From NCBI GenBank assembly GCA_910574635.1, contig CAJTCG010000021.1, forward strand, positions 1 through 58,676: DNA of 58,676 bases, written 5' to 3'. This DNA is from Oscillospiraceae bacterium. GTDB taxonomy: Bacteria; Bacillota; Clostridia; Oscillospirales; Oscillospiraceae. The translations under genes were made by a program, and so were the position numbers. Below the pieces are notes generated by a model. That model worked only from the letters and a program-made list of their open reading frames with translations. It did not search any database and was not told the DNA's origin. Below, in pieces: positions 25,246 to 33,919 of this stretch; positions within the stretch are counted from its first letter, which is position 1; each line of letters begins with the position of its first letter.

Positions 25246-26601
25246 ATGAAAAAAATGCTTGCTCTGCTGCTGGCCATGGTTATGGTCCTGGGGCTCGCCG
25301 CCTGCGGCAAAAAGGACGATACCCCGCCCCCCGCCGACGACCAGACCCAGTCCGACACCCAGACCCCCGAGACCCCTGAGGAGCCCGCCGCCGCCGGCGA
25401 AATTACCCTGTGGACCTACCCCATCGGCGACTGGGGCAAGGAAGACAAGGTCAAAGCCATCACCGACGCCTTCACGGCCGACACGGGCATCTCCGTGAAA
25501 GTGGAGTACTTAGCCTACGCCGACGGCGATGACAAGGTTAACTCCGCCATCACCGCGAAAAACGCCCCCGACCTGATCATGGAAGGCCCCGAGCGCCTGG
25601 TGACCAACTGGGGCGACAAGGGCTATCTGGTGGACCTGAGCGACATGTTCGACGATACGGACAAGTCCGAAATCAACGCGGCGGCCATGGCCGCCTGCAC
25701 CCACCCCAACGGCTCCGTCTATGAGTATCCCCTGGTTGTCACGGCCCACTGCATGGCCATCAACCTGGACGCTTTCAAGGAAGCGGGCGCCGACCAGTTC
25801 CTGAACCTGGAAACCCACACCTGGACCACCAGCGATTTCATCAACGCCGTGGACGCGCTGTATGAGCACTTCCAGGCTCCCGTGGGCGCCGTGTACTGCA
25901 AGGGCCAGGGCGGCGACCAGGGCACCCGCGCCCTCGTCAACAACCTCTACGGCGGTACCTTTGCCACCGCCACCCACGACCAGTACACCTGGAGCGACCC
26001 CGCCAACATCAAGGCGCTGGAGCAGCTCAGAAGCATGCCTGGCATCGCCTTCGACGCCTCTCTTGAGGGCGGCGACGAGATCAAGGTCTTCTATCAGGGC
26101 ATCCTGAAGATGGCTTTCTGCTGGAACATTGCCCAGCAGCTCAACCCCAACCAGGCCGACACCGGCGCGGGCCTCACCGCCAACGGTGAAGAGATCGTCT
26201 TCATGGGCTTCCCCTCTCAGGGCGGTTCTCCCGCTCTCCAGGGCGGCATCTGGGGCTTCGGCATCTTCGACAACGGGGATGAAGCCCGAATCAACGACGC
26301 GAAAACCTTCATCAAGTGGATGTGCGACTCTGAGCACACCGTGGAAGCGGTAAAGACCGCCAACTACTTCGCCGCCCGTTCCGCCGCCGAGGGCACCGAC
26401 CTCTCCGACATCTGGGCCGACAACGAGATCATGAACGAGTACCAGGTCCTCATGCCTTACCTGGGCGACTACTACCAGGTCACCAAGGGCTGGGCCGGCG
26501 CCCGTACCGAGTGGTGGACCATGCTCCAGGAGGTTGGCGAGGGAGCCACTATCGCCGAGGCTGTTTCCATCCACGCCGAAAAAGCCAACGCAGCCGGCTA
26601 A
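25246..26601 (+). CDS. Sugar ABC transporter substrate-binding lipoprotein
   Basis: 451 residues, AAAGGAGG before the ATG. Lipoprotein signal MKKMLALLLAMVMVLGLAAC with lipidated C20, then an acidic Pro-rich linker and a family-1 (MalE/UgpB-like) extracellular binding protein (EITLWTYPIGDWGKEDKVKA at the start of the mature fold). First gene of an importer operon with two permeases, YhcH and a NanA-like lyase, so the ligand is probably a sialic acid or related acid sugar. The ATPase gene is not in the operon; a shared multi-sugar ATPase elsewhere is usual for this transporter class. Confidence 0.9.
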   Translation: MKKMLALLLAMVMVLGLAACGKKDDTPPPADDQTQSDTQTPETPEEPAAAGEITLWTYPIGDWGKEDKVKAITDAFTADTGISVKVEYLAYADGDDKVNSAITAKNAPDLIMEGPERLVTNWGDKGYLVDLSDMFDDTDKSEINAAAMAACTHPNGSVYEYPLVVTAHCMAINLDAFKEAGADQFLNLETHTWTTSDFINAVDALYEHFQAPVGAVYCKGQGGDQGTRALVNNLYGGTFATATHDQYTWSDPANIKALEQLRSMPGIAFDASLEGGDEIKVFYQGILKMAFCWNIAQQLNPNQADTGAGLTANGEEIVFMGFPSQGGSPALQGGIWGFGIFDNGDEARINDAKTFIKWMCDSEHTVEAVKTANYFAARSAAEGTDLSDIWADNEIMNEYQVLMPYLGDYYQVTKGWAGARTEWWTMLQEVGEGATIAEAVSIHAEKANAAG

Positions 26602-26637
26602 GCATTTCCATACACCGTCAAAGAGATAAGGGTTTTT

Positions 26638-26672
26638 GCGCCCCTCTCCCGCGAAGGGCGGGAGAGGGGCGC
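26638..26672 (+). other. Intercistronic hairpin after the binding-protein gene
   Basis: GCGCCCCTCTCCCGC pairs perfectly with GCGGGAGAGGGGCGC around a short loop. There is no T-run, so it is more likely to stop RNA decay than transcription. This would give more binding protein than permease, a common device in ABC operons. Confidence 0.7.
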
Positions 26673-26727
26673 GTTCTACCTCAGGAGGCCCTGCCCTGTC
26701 GAATCCAGTCGTAAAGGAGTGTTGATC

Positions 26728-27645
26728 TTGGCAAGACAGTCCCATCCCACCATGAGCCGCGCGCTGCAGCGGCGGGAGAACATCTCCGGCTACCTCTTCC
26801 TGCTGCCCAGCCTGATTTTCTTCATCGGCTTCGTGGTCATCCCCATGATCATCTGCATCGTTACCAGCCTCACGGACGCCAACATGCATGACCAAGGCAT
26901 GTTTGGAAACTTCATCGGCTTTTCCAACTTCACCAATCTGCTAAGCGACGAAACCTTCCTGGAGGCGCTGAAAAACACCTTCATCATCGTCATCGTCAGC
27001 GTCCCCACCGTGTGCGCATTCTCCCTGTGGGTGTCCTCCGTCATCTACAAGCTCAGCGGGCCCGTGCTCTCCGCCTTCCGCTGCATCTTCTATCTCCCCG
27101 TGGTCACCGGCTCCGTGGCCGTCACCGTGGTGTGGAAGTGGATGTACGACAACTACACCGGCATTTTCAACCACGTCCTCAAGGGCGCGGGGCTCATCGA
27201 CCAAAACATCAACTGGCTGGGCGACTCCAAGTACGCCCTCTGGTGCATCATTTTGATTCTGTTCACCACCTCCGTGGGCCAGCCCATCGTGCTGTACGTC
27301 TCCGCCCTGGGCAATGTGGACCAGACCCTCATTGAAGCCGCCGAGGTGGACGGGGCCAACGGCTTCCAGGTCTTCTGGAAGGTAAAGTGGGCCCAGATGA
27401 TGCCCACCACCTTGTATATCCTGGTCATCACCACCATCAACTCCTTCCAGTGCTTCGCCCTCATTCAGCTGCTGACCAAGGGCGGCGCGGGAACCAACAC
27501 GGTGATGTACCATATCTACTGGACCGCCTTCAAGCTGACGGAGCAGGCGGGCCACTTCGGCTACGCCAACGCCATGGGCGTGGTGCTGGCCATCTTCATC
27601 GGACTGCTGTCCGCCCTCCAGTTCAAGCTGGCGAAAGAAAAGTAA
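26728..27645 (+). CDS. Sugar ABC transporter permease (MalF/UgpA type)
   Basis: About 305 residues. TTG 26728 is preferred since AAAGGAG is eight bases before it; GTG 26719 abuts that site. Six membrane segments, the first near residues 18-40. The cytoplasmic EAA loop (EAAEVDGANGFQVFWKVKWA) that docks to the ATPase is present. Pairs with the next gene to form the membrane channel. Confidence 0.9.
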   Translation: MARQSHPTMSRALQRRENISGYLFLLPSLIFFIGFVVIPMIICIVTSLTDANMHDQGMFGNFIGFSNFTNLLSDETFLEALKNTFIIVIVSVPTVCAFSLWVSSVIYKLSGPVLSAFRCIFYLPVVTGSVAVTVVWKWMYDNYTGIFNHVLKGAGLIDQNINWLGDSKYALWCIILILFTTSVGQPIVLYVSALGNVDQTLIEAAEVDGANGFQVFWKVKWAQMMPTTLYILVITTINSFQCFALIQLLTKGGAGTNTVMYHIYWTAFKLTEQAGHFGYANAMGVVLAIFIGLLSALQFKLAKEK

Positions 27646-27657
27646 GGGGGTGCTGGT

Positions 27658-28584
27658 ATGAAAATCGAAACTGGACAAGGCCGGGCGTATAAAATCGCCT
27701 CCATCATCATCCTGGTCATTCTGGCGTTCCTCTTCACCTTCCCGCTGTATTGGATCGTCACCGGCGCCTTCAAAAACGGCGCGGATATCAACGCCACCAA
27801 ACCCATCTGGGTTCCCACCGAATGGGTCATGAACAACTTTGACAAGCTGATGAAGCAGCGCAGCGTCCCCCTGTGGGAGATCTACCTGCCCTTCGGCAGC
27901 TTCTTCAACGGCGGGAAAAAGGTGCTTCTCACCGCCGGGCCGGAGGCCCCCGCCGCCATCCGCTGGCTCATCAACGCGGTGCTCATGTGCGTGCTGGCCA
28001 TGCTCATCACCTGCCTCACGGCGGCTATGGCGGGCTACGCCCTGGCGAAGAAGCGCTTCAACGGCCGGGCCATCCTGTTTTCCCTCATCGTCTGCGCCAT
28101 GGCCCTGCCCAAGCAGGTCATCCTGATCCCTTTGCTGAAAGAGATGTCCGCCCTGCGTCTGTACGACAGCCTGTGGGCGGTGATCTTCCCCACCGTGGGC
28201 TGGCCCTTCGGCGTGTTCCTCATGAAGCAGTTCTCGGAGAGCATCCCCGGAGAGATTCTGGAGGCCGCCAGAATTGACGGCTCCAGCGAGTGGAATACCT
28301 TCTCCACGGTGGTCATGCCCATGATTAAGCCGGGCATCGGCGCCCTGGCCATTTTCACCTTCATCAATTGCTGGAACGACTACTTCATGCAGCTGGTCAT
28401 GCTGGCCAGCGGCAGCAACTTCACCATCCCCCTGGGCATCGCCACCCTCCAGGCGGAGACCTCGGTGGACAACGGCCTGCTGATGGCCGGCGCCACCCTG
28501 GCGGCGGCTCCCATCATCATCGTCTTCCTGATTTTCCAGAAGTACTTCACCCAGGGCATCACCATGGGCGCGGTGAAAGGATAG
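27658..28584 (+). CDS. Sugar ABC transporter permease (MalG/UgpE type)
   Basis: 308 residues, six membrane segments, EAA loop EAARIDGSSEWNTFSTVVMP. It differs from standard MalG-type permeases by a longer periplasmic loop between segments 1 and 2 (about residues 40-100, including FGSFFNGGKKVLLTAGPEAP). It begins 13 bases after the other permease gene, and YhcH follows four bases after its stop. Confidence 0.9.
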   Translation: MKIETGQGRAYKIASIIILVILAFLFTFPLYWIVTGAFKNGADINATKPIWVPTEWVMNNFDKLMKQRSVPLWEIYLPFGSFFNGGKKVLLTAGPEAPAAIRWLINAVLMCVLAMLITCLTAAMAGYALAKKRFNGRAILFSLIVCAMALPKQVILIPLLKEMSALRLYDSLWAVIFPTVGWPFGVFLMKQFSESIPGEILEAARIDGSSEWNTFSTVVMPMIKPGIGALAIFTFINCWNDYFMQLVMLASGSNFTIPLGIATLQAETSVDNGLLMAGATLAAAPIIIVFLIFQKYFTQGITMGAVKG

Positions 28585-28588
28585 CGCG

Positions 28589-29041
28589 ATGATTTACGCC
28601 AAACACAAGGACGCCCCGGCCTACCGGGGCATCCACCCCAACCTGGACCTGGCGCTGGAGCATATCACGCCGGAGTTTTTGGCCTCCGTGGGTCCGGAGC
28701 GGGTGGAGCTCAAGGGCGGCGTCTACGCCACCCGGTTCACCTATGAGACCGTGCCGGCGGAGGAGAGCTTCTTCGAGGCCCACAAAAAGTACCTGGACAT
28801 CCACATCATGGCGGAGGGCTCCGAAAAGGTGGAAATCGCCCCGCCGGAGGCCCTGGCGGAATTCGACCGGGTAGAGGCCAACGACTTCTACGCCTACCGG
28901 GGTGAGGGAGACTATAAGCTGATCCTCTCCCCCGGGGACTTCCTGGTGGTTTTCCCCGGCGACGCGCACCGCATCAAGATGCAGGTGGACGGGCCAAAGA
29001 CCGTGAGCAAGGTGGTCTTCAAGGTGAAAATTTATGACTAG
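28589..29041 (+). CDS. YhcH/YjgK/YiaL (DUF386) family sugar-processing protein
   Basis: 150 residues, single-domain cupin-like fold. Conserved blocks: KKYLDIHIMAEGSEKVEI and FLVVFPGDAHRIKMQVDGP, which carry the metal-binding His and acidic residues. Family members sit in sialic-acid operons, where they are believed to help open or epimerise the sugar ring for the lyase. Translation start overlaps AAAGGATAGCG of the previous gene's end. Its presence strongly supports an acid-sugar substrate. Confidence 0.9.
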   Translation: MIYAKHKDAPAYRGIHPNLDLALEHITPEFLASVGPERVELKGGVYATRFTYETVPAEESFFEAHKKYLDIHIMAEGSEKVEIAPPEALAEFDRVEANDFYAYRGEGDYKLILSPGDFLVVFPGDAHRIKMQVDGPKTVSKVVFKVKIYD

Positions 29042-29051
29042 GAGTGACAAC

Positions 29052-29960
29052 ATGAAAGACCTTTCCAAATACCAGGGTATCTTCCCCGCCTTTTACGCCT
29101 GCTATGACCAGGACGGCAAGGTCAGCGCCCCGGCGGTCCGGGCCCTGGCGAAGTTCCTGCTGGACAAGGGAGTAAAGGGCCTGTATGTGGGCGGCTCCTC
29201 CGGCGAGTGCATCTACCAGAGCGTGGCCGAGCGGAAGGAGACCCTGGAAAACGTCATGGCGGAGGTGGGCGGCAAGCTGACCATCATCGCCCATGTGGCC
29301 TGCAACAACACCGCCGACAGCCGGGAGCTGGCGGCCCACGCCGAGAGCCTGGGCGTGGACGCCGTGGCCTCCATTCCCCCTATCTACTTCCACCTGCCCC
29401 CCAAGGGCATCGCCAAGTACTGGAACGACATCTCCGACGCGGCCCCCAACACGGATTTTATCATCTACAACATTCCCCAGCTGGCGGGCGTGGCGCTGTC
29501 GGTGCCCCTGCTTCAGGAGATGCTGAAAAATCCCCGGGTCATCGGGGTGAAGAACTCCTCCATGCCTGTCCAGGACATCCAGATGTGGCACGACGAGGGG
29601 GCCCTGGTCTTCAACGGCCCGGACGAGCAGCTTCTCAGCGGCCTGGCCGCCGGAGCCGCCGGAGGCATCGGCGGGACCTACGCCGCCATGCCGGAGCTGT
29701 ACCTGGAGATCTTCCGCTGCTTTAAGGCCGGGGAGATGGAAAAGGGCCGGGAGGTCCAGAACGAGTGCTGCCGCATCATCTACAAGATGTGCTCCACCCA
29801 GGGCAACATGTACGCCGTCATCAAGGAGCTCCTCCGCCTTCAGGGCGGACCGGATATCGGCGGCGTCCGGGCGCCTCTGCTGGCGCTGGAGCCCGGCGAT
29901 CAGGCCATCATTGTTCAGGCCCACGAGATGATCCAGGCCGCTATCGCGAAATACTGCTAA
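29052..29960 (+). CDS. nanA: N-acetylneuraminate lyase-like aldolase (DHDPS/NAL family)
   Basis: 302 residues. ATG 29052 chosen for AGGAG upstream; the earlier GTG-type start at 29034 overlaps yhcH. Class I aldolase of the DapA/NanA superfamily: GSSGE near residue 50 binds the carboxylate, Y139 in IYNIPQLAG and Schiff-base K167 in IGVKNSS. The Tyr-Lys spacing of 28 equals that of E. coli NanA (Tyr137/Lys165). YNIP rather than the DapA-type YNVP, plus YhcH and the importer next to it, favour sialic-acid cleavage over lysine biosynthesis. No nanE or nanK follows; a strong terminator closes the operon. Confidence 0.85.
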   Translation: MKDLSKYQGIFPAFYACYDQDGKVSAPAVRALAKFLLDKGVKGLYVGGSSGECIYQSVAERKETLENVMAEVGGKLTIIAHVACNNTADSRELAAHAESLGVDAVASIPPIYFHLPPKGIAKYWNDISDAAPNTDFIIYNIPQLAGVALSVPLLQEMLKNPRVIGVKNSSMPVQDIQMWHDEGALVFNGPDEQLLSGLAAGAAGGIGGTYAAMPELYLEIFRCFKAGEMEKGREVQNECCRIIYKMCSTQGNMYAVIKELLRLQGGPDIGGVRAPLLALEPGDQAIIVQAHEMIQAAIAKYC

Positions 29961-29961
29961 G

Positions 29962-30000
29962 CGACCCCCCCCGCTTTTCCTTGGAAAAGCGGGGGGGTCG
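29962..30000 (+). terminator. Intrinsic terminator of the sugar operon
   Basis: CGACCCCCCCCGCTTTTCC (29962-29980) pairs with GGAAAAGCGGGGGGGTCG (29983-30000), then TTTGT. Very stable; probably works in both directions toward thiT. Confidence 0.85.
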
Positions 30001-30068
30001 TTTGTGGTGAGGACGGTCCGCAGGCTTCCTTGGGCCGTGTTTTGCCTGGAACAAGAGGGCGCGCGCCC

Positions 30069-30728
30069 TTACAGCGCGGCCTTGCGCACCCGCTCCAAGG
30101 CTTGCTCCACCGCCGGAATCTTGATGACAAGGACGGTGACGGCCGCCTCCGCCAGTAAATAGCTGTAGTTGTAAATGATGGGGTAAAGGTTCCGCAGGGC
30201 CAGGGGGAAGTTTTCCGGCATGTAGTCCATCCAGTAGAGGTAGCCCCCGATGGAGTGGAACACCCCCCGGGCCAGCACCGCCGCGATGTAGCCGGTGAGG
30301 AGGCTGTTCTTCTTTCCCCGGAAGAGCCCCGCCAGCCCCAGGGCGGCGAAGGCCAGCACATAGTCGCAGCAGACCTGGAACAGCGTCAGGAAATAGGGCT
30401 CCTGCAAAAATTGCAGAATGCCGTAGGCAAAGCCCACCAGCATGCCGGTCTTGACGCCGTACCAGTTGGCCACCAGCACGATGAAAAGCATGCTCAGCAA
30501 TGTGACGGACCCGCCGTAGGGCAGCTTGAAGACCCGGATGAAGCTGGTTACATAGGCCAGGGCCACGGCCATGGCGCAGTAAGCCAGCTGCTTGGCGGCA
30601 AAGCCCTTTTTCCCGCCCCGGTCCGCCAGGGCCAGGCCCGCCAGAATGCTCAGCACCAGCAGCGCGGCGCTCAGCGCGTAGCCCGCAGTGGTGAGGCCTC
30701 CCTCACCGTTGACAAACAGGTTCAGCAT
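30069..30728 (-). CDS. thiT: Thiamine transporter S-component ThiT
   Basis: 219 residues from ATG 30728, behind GGAGG; the longer upstream frame runs through the riboswitch and is not used. Membrane-embedded binding subunit of an ECF-type (energy-coupling factor) vitamin importer, six or seven helices. GVKTGMLVGFAYGILQFLQEPYF and RGVFHSIGGYLYW match the ThiT thiamine-binding loops. It needs the shared EcfAA'T module, which is not in the window. Regulated by the TPP riboswitch just upstream. Confidence 0.92.
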   Translation of the reverse strand: MLNLFVNGEGGLTTAGYALSAALLVLSILAGLALADRGGKKGFAAKQLAYCAMAVALAYVTSFIRVFKLPYGGSVTLLSMLFIVLVANWYGVKTGMLVGFAYGILQFLQEPYFLTLFQVCCDYVLAFAALGLAGLFRGKKNSLLTGYIAAVLARGVFHSIGGYLYWMDYMPENFPLALRNLYPIIYNYSYLLAEAAVTVLVIKIPAVEQALERVRKAAL

Positions 30729-30774
30729 GGGATGATGTTCCTCCTTGTTCCGACCGCGAAACTGACGGCAATCC

Positions 30775-30922
30775 AAAAAGCCCTCCCGAAACCGGGAGGG
30801 CTGTTCCTCATGCGGAAAAAAGCATGTCGGTTCATGACGGCTCCCTACGTTGGCATTACCCAAATCAGGTTGTGGGTCGAAGCGTTCGCTTCCTCTCAGC
30901 CCGCTTCCGCGAGCTCCCCAGT
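30775..30922 (-). promoter_or_regulatory. TPP riboswitch with terminator platform upstream of thiT
   Basis: On the minus strand: GGGGAGCUC stem, CUGAGAGG (reverse complement at 30892-30899), GACCC, ACCUGAUUUGGGUAAUGCC and GUAGGGAGCC, i.e. the THI-element consensus in order over 30838-30922. Downstream, CCCTCCCGGTTTCGGGAGGG plus TTTTT (30775-30802) forms an intrinsic terminator. Binding of thiamine pyrophosphate should terminate transcription before thiT. Confidence 0.95.
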
Positions 30923-30949
30923 TCACGATCTTATGTAGTTTGTAACAAG

Positions 30950-30978
30950 ATTATAGCACGGCCCGCGGCCCGGCGCAA
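30950..30978 (-). promoter_or_regulatory. Promoter of the thiT riboswitch transcript
   Basis: Minus strand TTGCGC (30973-30978) and TATAAT (30950-30955), spacing 17, placing the start about 20 bases before the riboswitch. Confidence 0.75.
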
Positions 30979-31542
30979 GCCTTTTTTGCATGGCCCGGCC
31001 TCCCCCGCGCCGCGATTACCTTTCGTATTATCGCAGGAAATCCTGCGTTTCGCCTTTGAGCAATTTGTCGGTTTTTGACACGCCGCCAGGAAATATGTCA
31101 CAATCCGGCGCATGAACGCCCTTCGCTCCGCCGGTATTTTTACAGCTTTCTTCCCTTTCCGTGCGTTTTTCCGCCGCTTCCCGAAAAAGCAGCCCCAGTC
31201 TCTTGTAATTTACATAAAATTTTTCATAAAAGGCTTCTACAAAAAGTTATTCACACTTTCCACAGAGTTTTCCACAGGGCTGTTTCCCAAAGTTTACAGG
31301 TTTCTCCTGTTGTCTTTCGGGCTGGAAAAAATTTACATACACACTACCGCCATCCGCCTTTTGGTAGTTTAGTTTACATAAAACATAAATTTGCAAAAAT
31401 TTCTCCACCACTTTTGAAAACTCGCTCTGGACATCCGGATTTTTTGTTGAAAAAGGGGAAGCTTCCACGGAAAAAAACCAGGGCGTGAAAGCAATCATGC
31501 AAGACGTGCGGATAAATCCGCCCAGCGGGAATGATATATTGC
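30979..31542. other. Intergenic region with DnaA-box-like cluster
   Basis: No gene supported: the short frames here have no family features or ribosome-binding sites. It is AT-rich, with long T and A tracts. TTATTCACA at 31247-31255 fits the DnaA-box consensus, followed by CTTTCCACA 31256-31264 and TTTTCCACA 31268-31276. Several TTTACATAAA-type words recur (31208, 31373). Confidence 0.5.
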
Positions 31543-31571
31543 GTGACAAAACGGCGGAACCGTACTATAAT
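31543..31571 (+). promoter_or_regulatory. Promoter of the mnmA operon
   Basis: GTGACA 31543-31548 and TATAAT 31566-31571, spacing 17, 45 bases before mnmA. Confidence 0.7.
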
Positions 31572-31615
31572 AAGAGCCGCAAAACGCAAAAAGGCCCTGA
31601 GCCGGGAGGTAAACA

Positions 31616-32704
31616 ATGGAAGAACACAACAATCTGAGCGTGCTGATCGCCATGAGCGGCGGCGTGGACAGCTCGGCGGCGGCCTATCTCATGCAGGCGG
31701 AGGGCTTCCGCTGCCAGGGGGCCACCATGCGCCTGCTGGAATCGGACGACGGCCGGAACGCCGCCGACGCGGAGTCCGTCTGCCGGAAGCTGGGCATTCC
31801 TTTCATGACGCTGGACATGGCCCGGGAGTTCCGGGAGGCCGTGATTGAAAAATTTGTCCGGGTCTATCGGGCCGGGGGCACCCCGAACCCCTGCGTGGAC
31901 TGCAACCGGCGCATGAAATTCTCCCGGCTGATGGAGGCGGCGGACGGCGCGGGACTTCATTACGTGGCCACCGGGCACTATGCCCGAGTGGGCCGGGACG
32001 CCGGGACGGGCCGCCAGCTTTTGAAAAAAGCGCTGGACGCCGGGAAGGACCAGAGCTATTTCCTCTACACCCTCACCCAAAGCCAGCTGTCCAGAGTCCA
32101 ATTTCCCTTGGGCGGCATGGAAAAGCGGCAGGTCCGGGAACTGGCGGAGCGCCTGGGCTTTGTCAACGCCCGGCGGCGGGACAGCCAGGACATCTGCTTC
32201 ATCCCCGGAGGGGACTACGGCGCGTTCATCGAATCCTGGACCGGAGAGGCGTTTCCCGCCGGGGACTTTCTGGACCGGGAGGGCCGGGCCGTGGGGCGGC
32301 ACCGGGGAGCGATCCGCTACACCCTGGGCCAGCGGAAGGGGCTGGGCCTTTCTATGGGCGAGCCCGTCTATGTCTGCGGAAAGGACATGTCCGCCAACAC
32401 CGTCACCGTAGGGCCGGAAAGCGCCCTCTTCGTCCGGGAGATCCTGGTGGAGGATCTGAACTGGATTGCCATAGAGGGTTTGGATTCTCCCCTGCGCGTG
32501 GGAGCCAAAACCCGCTCCCGCCAAGCGGAACAGGCGGCGGAAATTTTCCCGGAGTCCGGAGGGCGGGTCCGCGTCGTGTTTGACCGGCCCCAAAGAGCGG
32601 TAACGCCGGGCCAGGCGGCGGTATTTTACAGCGGGGACGCCGTCGTGGGCGGCGGAACCATTGTGGAAGCCGGAACGGAAAAGGAGAACGGTCATGAGCT
32701 GTGA
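31616..32704 (+). CDS. mnmA: tRNA-specific 2-thiouridylase MnmA
   Basis: 362 residues. Adds sulfur to the wobble uridine (U34) of Lys, Glu and Gln tRNAs. ATP PP-loop SGGVDSS at residues 14-20. The catalytic Cys pair is seen in TPNPCVDCNRRMKF and SQDICFIPGG, and VATGHYARV and GKDQSYFLYTL are family signatures. AGGGAGG-like site before the ATG. First gene of a compact operon; the next start lies within its last codons. Confidence 0.96.
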   Translation: MEEHNNLSVLIAMSGGVDSSAAAYLMQAEGFRCQGATMRLLESDDGRNAADAESVCRKLGIPFMTLDMAREFREAVIEKFVRVYRAGGTPNPCVDCNRRMKFSRLMEAADGAGLHYVATGHYARVGRDAGTGRQLLKKALDAGKDQSYFLYTLTQSQLSRVQFPLGGMEKRQVRELAERLGFVNARRRDSQDICFIPGGDYGAFIESWTGEAFPAGDFLDREGRAVGRHRGAIRYTLGQRKGLGLSMGEPVYVCGKDMSANTVTVGPESALFVREILVEDLNWIAIEGLDSPLRVGAKTRSRQAEQAAEIFPESGGRVRVVFDRPQRAVTPGQAAVFYSGDAVVGGGTIVEAGTEKENGHEL

Positions 32705-33044
32705 AAACTGCGGAAGCTGCCGGGGAGGCTGCGGCCTGCTGCTGACGGAGGCGGAGCTGGCGCTGCTGCGGCGCTTGGGGGAAACGCCCTTCCTCCCCAT
32801 CGCGGCGGCCTTCGACAGGAAGACGCCGGTGTACCTGGAAGACCCGGAACGCCCCCGGGGGCAGTCCGCCGCCGCCATCCAGGGCCTGGCGGCAAAGGGG
32901 CTGCTCTGCCTGGACTACGACATCCCCCTGAAAAACTTCGACTACGCCGCCTATCGGGACTATCCCCTTCACGGCAGCATCGCCCTGACCGGGCGGGGCC
33001 AGGAGATCCTGGAGCAGATTGAGATTCAAGGAATCGAGGAGTGA
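32694..33044 (+). CDS. Small Cys-rich N-terminal protein of unknown function
   Basis: 116 residues from ATG 32694, AAAAGGAG before it, overlapping the mnmA stop by 11 bases. Begins MSCENCGSCRGGC, giving four Cys in 12 residues that could bind zinc or an iron-sulfur cluster. The rest is an alpha/beta, winged-helix-like region (LLTEAELALLRRLGETPFLP, later IALTGRGQEILEQIE). No named family recognised. Translational coupling to mnmA suggests a role in tRNA thiolation or sulfur transfer, by position only. Confidence 0.7.
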   Translation: MSCENCGSCRGGCGLLLTEAELALLRRLGETPFLPIAAAFDRKTPVYLEDPERPRGQSAAAIQGLAAKGLLCLDYDIPLKNFDYAAYRDYPLHGSIALTGRGQEILEQIEIQGIEE

Positions 33045-33048
33045 CGCC

Positions 33049-33780
33049 ATGCTGGACCAGTTTTCAAGGACGGAGCTGCTGCTGGGCCGGGAGGGCGTGG
33101 AGCGCCTGGCCCGGGCTCATGTGGCGGTGTTCGGCCTGGGAGGCGTGGGGGGCTATGCCGCGGAGGCCTTGGTCCGCAGCGGCGTGGGAGCCCTGGACCT
33201 AATCGACAGCGACCGGGTGAGCCTGACAAACCTGAACCGCCAGATTCTGGCCACCCACCGGACCCTGGGCCAATACAAAGCCGACGCCGCTAGGGACCGG
33301 GCGCTGGAGATCAACCCGGAGGCCAGGGTAACTGCCCGCAGGGTCTTCTATGGCCCCGACACCGCCGGAGACTTCGATTTTTCCCAATATGACTACGTGA
33401 TCGACGCCATCGATACCGTCACCGGCAAGCTGGCTCTGATTCAACAGGCCCTGGCGGCCGGAACGCCCATCATCAGCTGCATGGGAGCCGGGAACAAGCT
33501 GGATCCCACCGCCTTCCGGGTGGCAGACATTTACGAGACCTCCGTCTGCCCCCTGGCCCGGGTGATGCGGAAGGAGCTGAAGCGCCGGGGCGTCCGGCGC
33601 TTGAAGGTGGTCTACTCCCAGGAGCCCCCCCGGAACCCGGAAGGGGCGCTCTACCAGGAATCCCTGGAGGGAGAAATCCGGCGGCAGCTGCCGGGGAGCG
33701 CGGCCTTCGTTCCCGCGGCGGCGGGACTGATCCTGGCGGGAGAGGCCGTCAAGGACCTGGCCCTGGGGCAAAAGCGATAA
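33049..33780 (+). CDS. tcdA: tRNA threonylcarbamoyladenosine dehydratase (TcdA/CsdL)
   Basis: 243 residues from ATG 33049, GAGGAG before it. ThiF/E1-like fold: adenylate-binding GLGGVGGYAAEALVRSG, DSDRVSLTNLNRQ and the Asp in DYVIDAIDTV. VCPLARVMRKELKRRGV and YSQEPP are specific to the TcdA group. It converts t6A37 to cyclic ct6A37 in tRNA. Grouping with mnmA gives an operon for tRNA modification. Confidence 0.92.
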   Translation: MLDQFSRTELLLGREGVERLARAHVAVFGLGGVGGYAAEALVRSGVGALDLIDSDRVSLTNLNRQILATHRTLGQYKADAARDRALEINPEARVTARRVFYGPDTAGDFDFSQYDYVIDAIDTVTGKLALIQQALAAGTPIISCMGAGNKLDPTAFRVADIYETSVCPLARVMRKELKRRGVRRLKVVYSQEPPRNPEGALYQESLEGEIRRQLPGSAAFVPAAAGLILAGEAVKDLALGQKR

Positions 33781-33791
33781 CCACACCGGGA

Positions 33792-33822
33792 GGGGAAAGC
33801 GCGGGGCGCTTTCCCCTTTTTT
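33792..33822 (+). terminator. Intrinsic terminator of the mnmA operon
   Basis: GGGGAAAGCGC and GCGCTTTCCCC with GGG loop, then TTTTTT. Confidence 0.9.
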
Positions 33823-33919
33823 GCCCGGCGAGAGACGTTCTTATCTTTCCCGTCCGCGTGCCGATATTGTATATATAGGAATCCACGCTGGAAACGGATT
33901 CAAGAAAGGAGGCGTCTGC

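Noticed and set aside
25510..26895. 461-codon minus-strand frame opposite the binding protein
   Set aside because: Antisense of a clear lipoprotein gene; low-complexity Val/Gly-rich product.
30729..30926. N-terminal extension of thiT
   Set aside because: The DNA is the TPP riboswitch and its terminator; the translated extension is meaningless.
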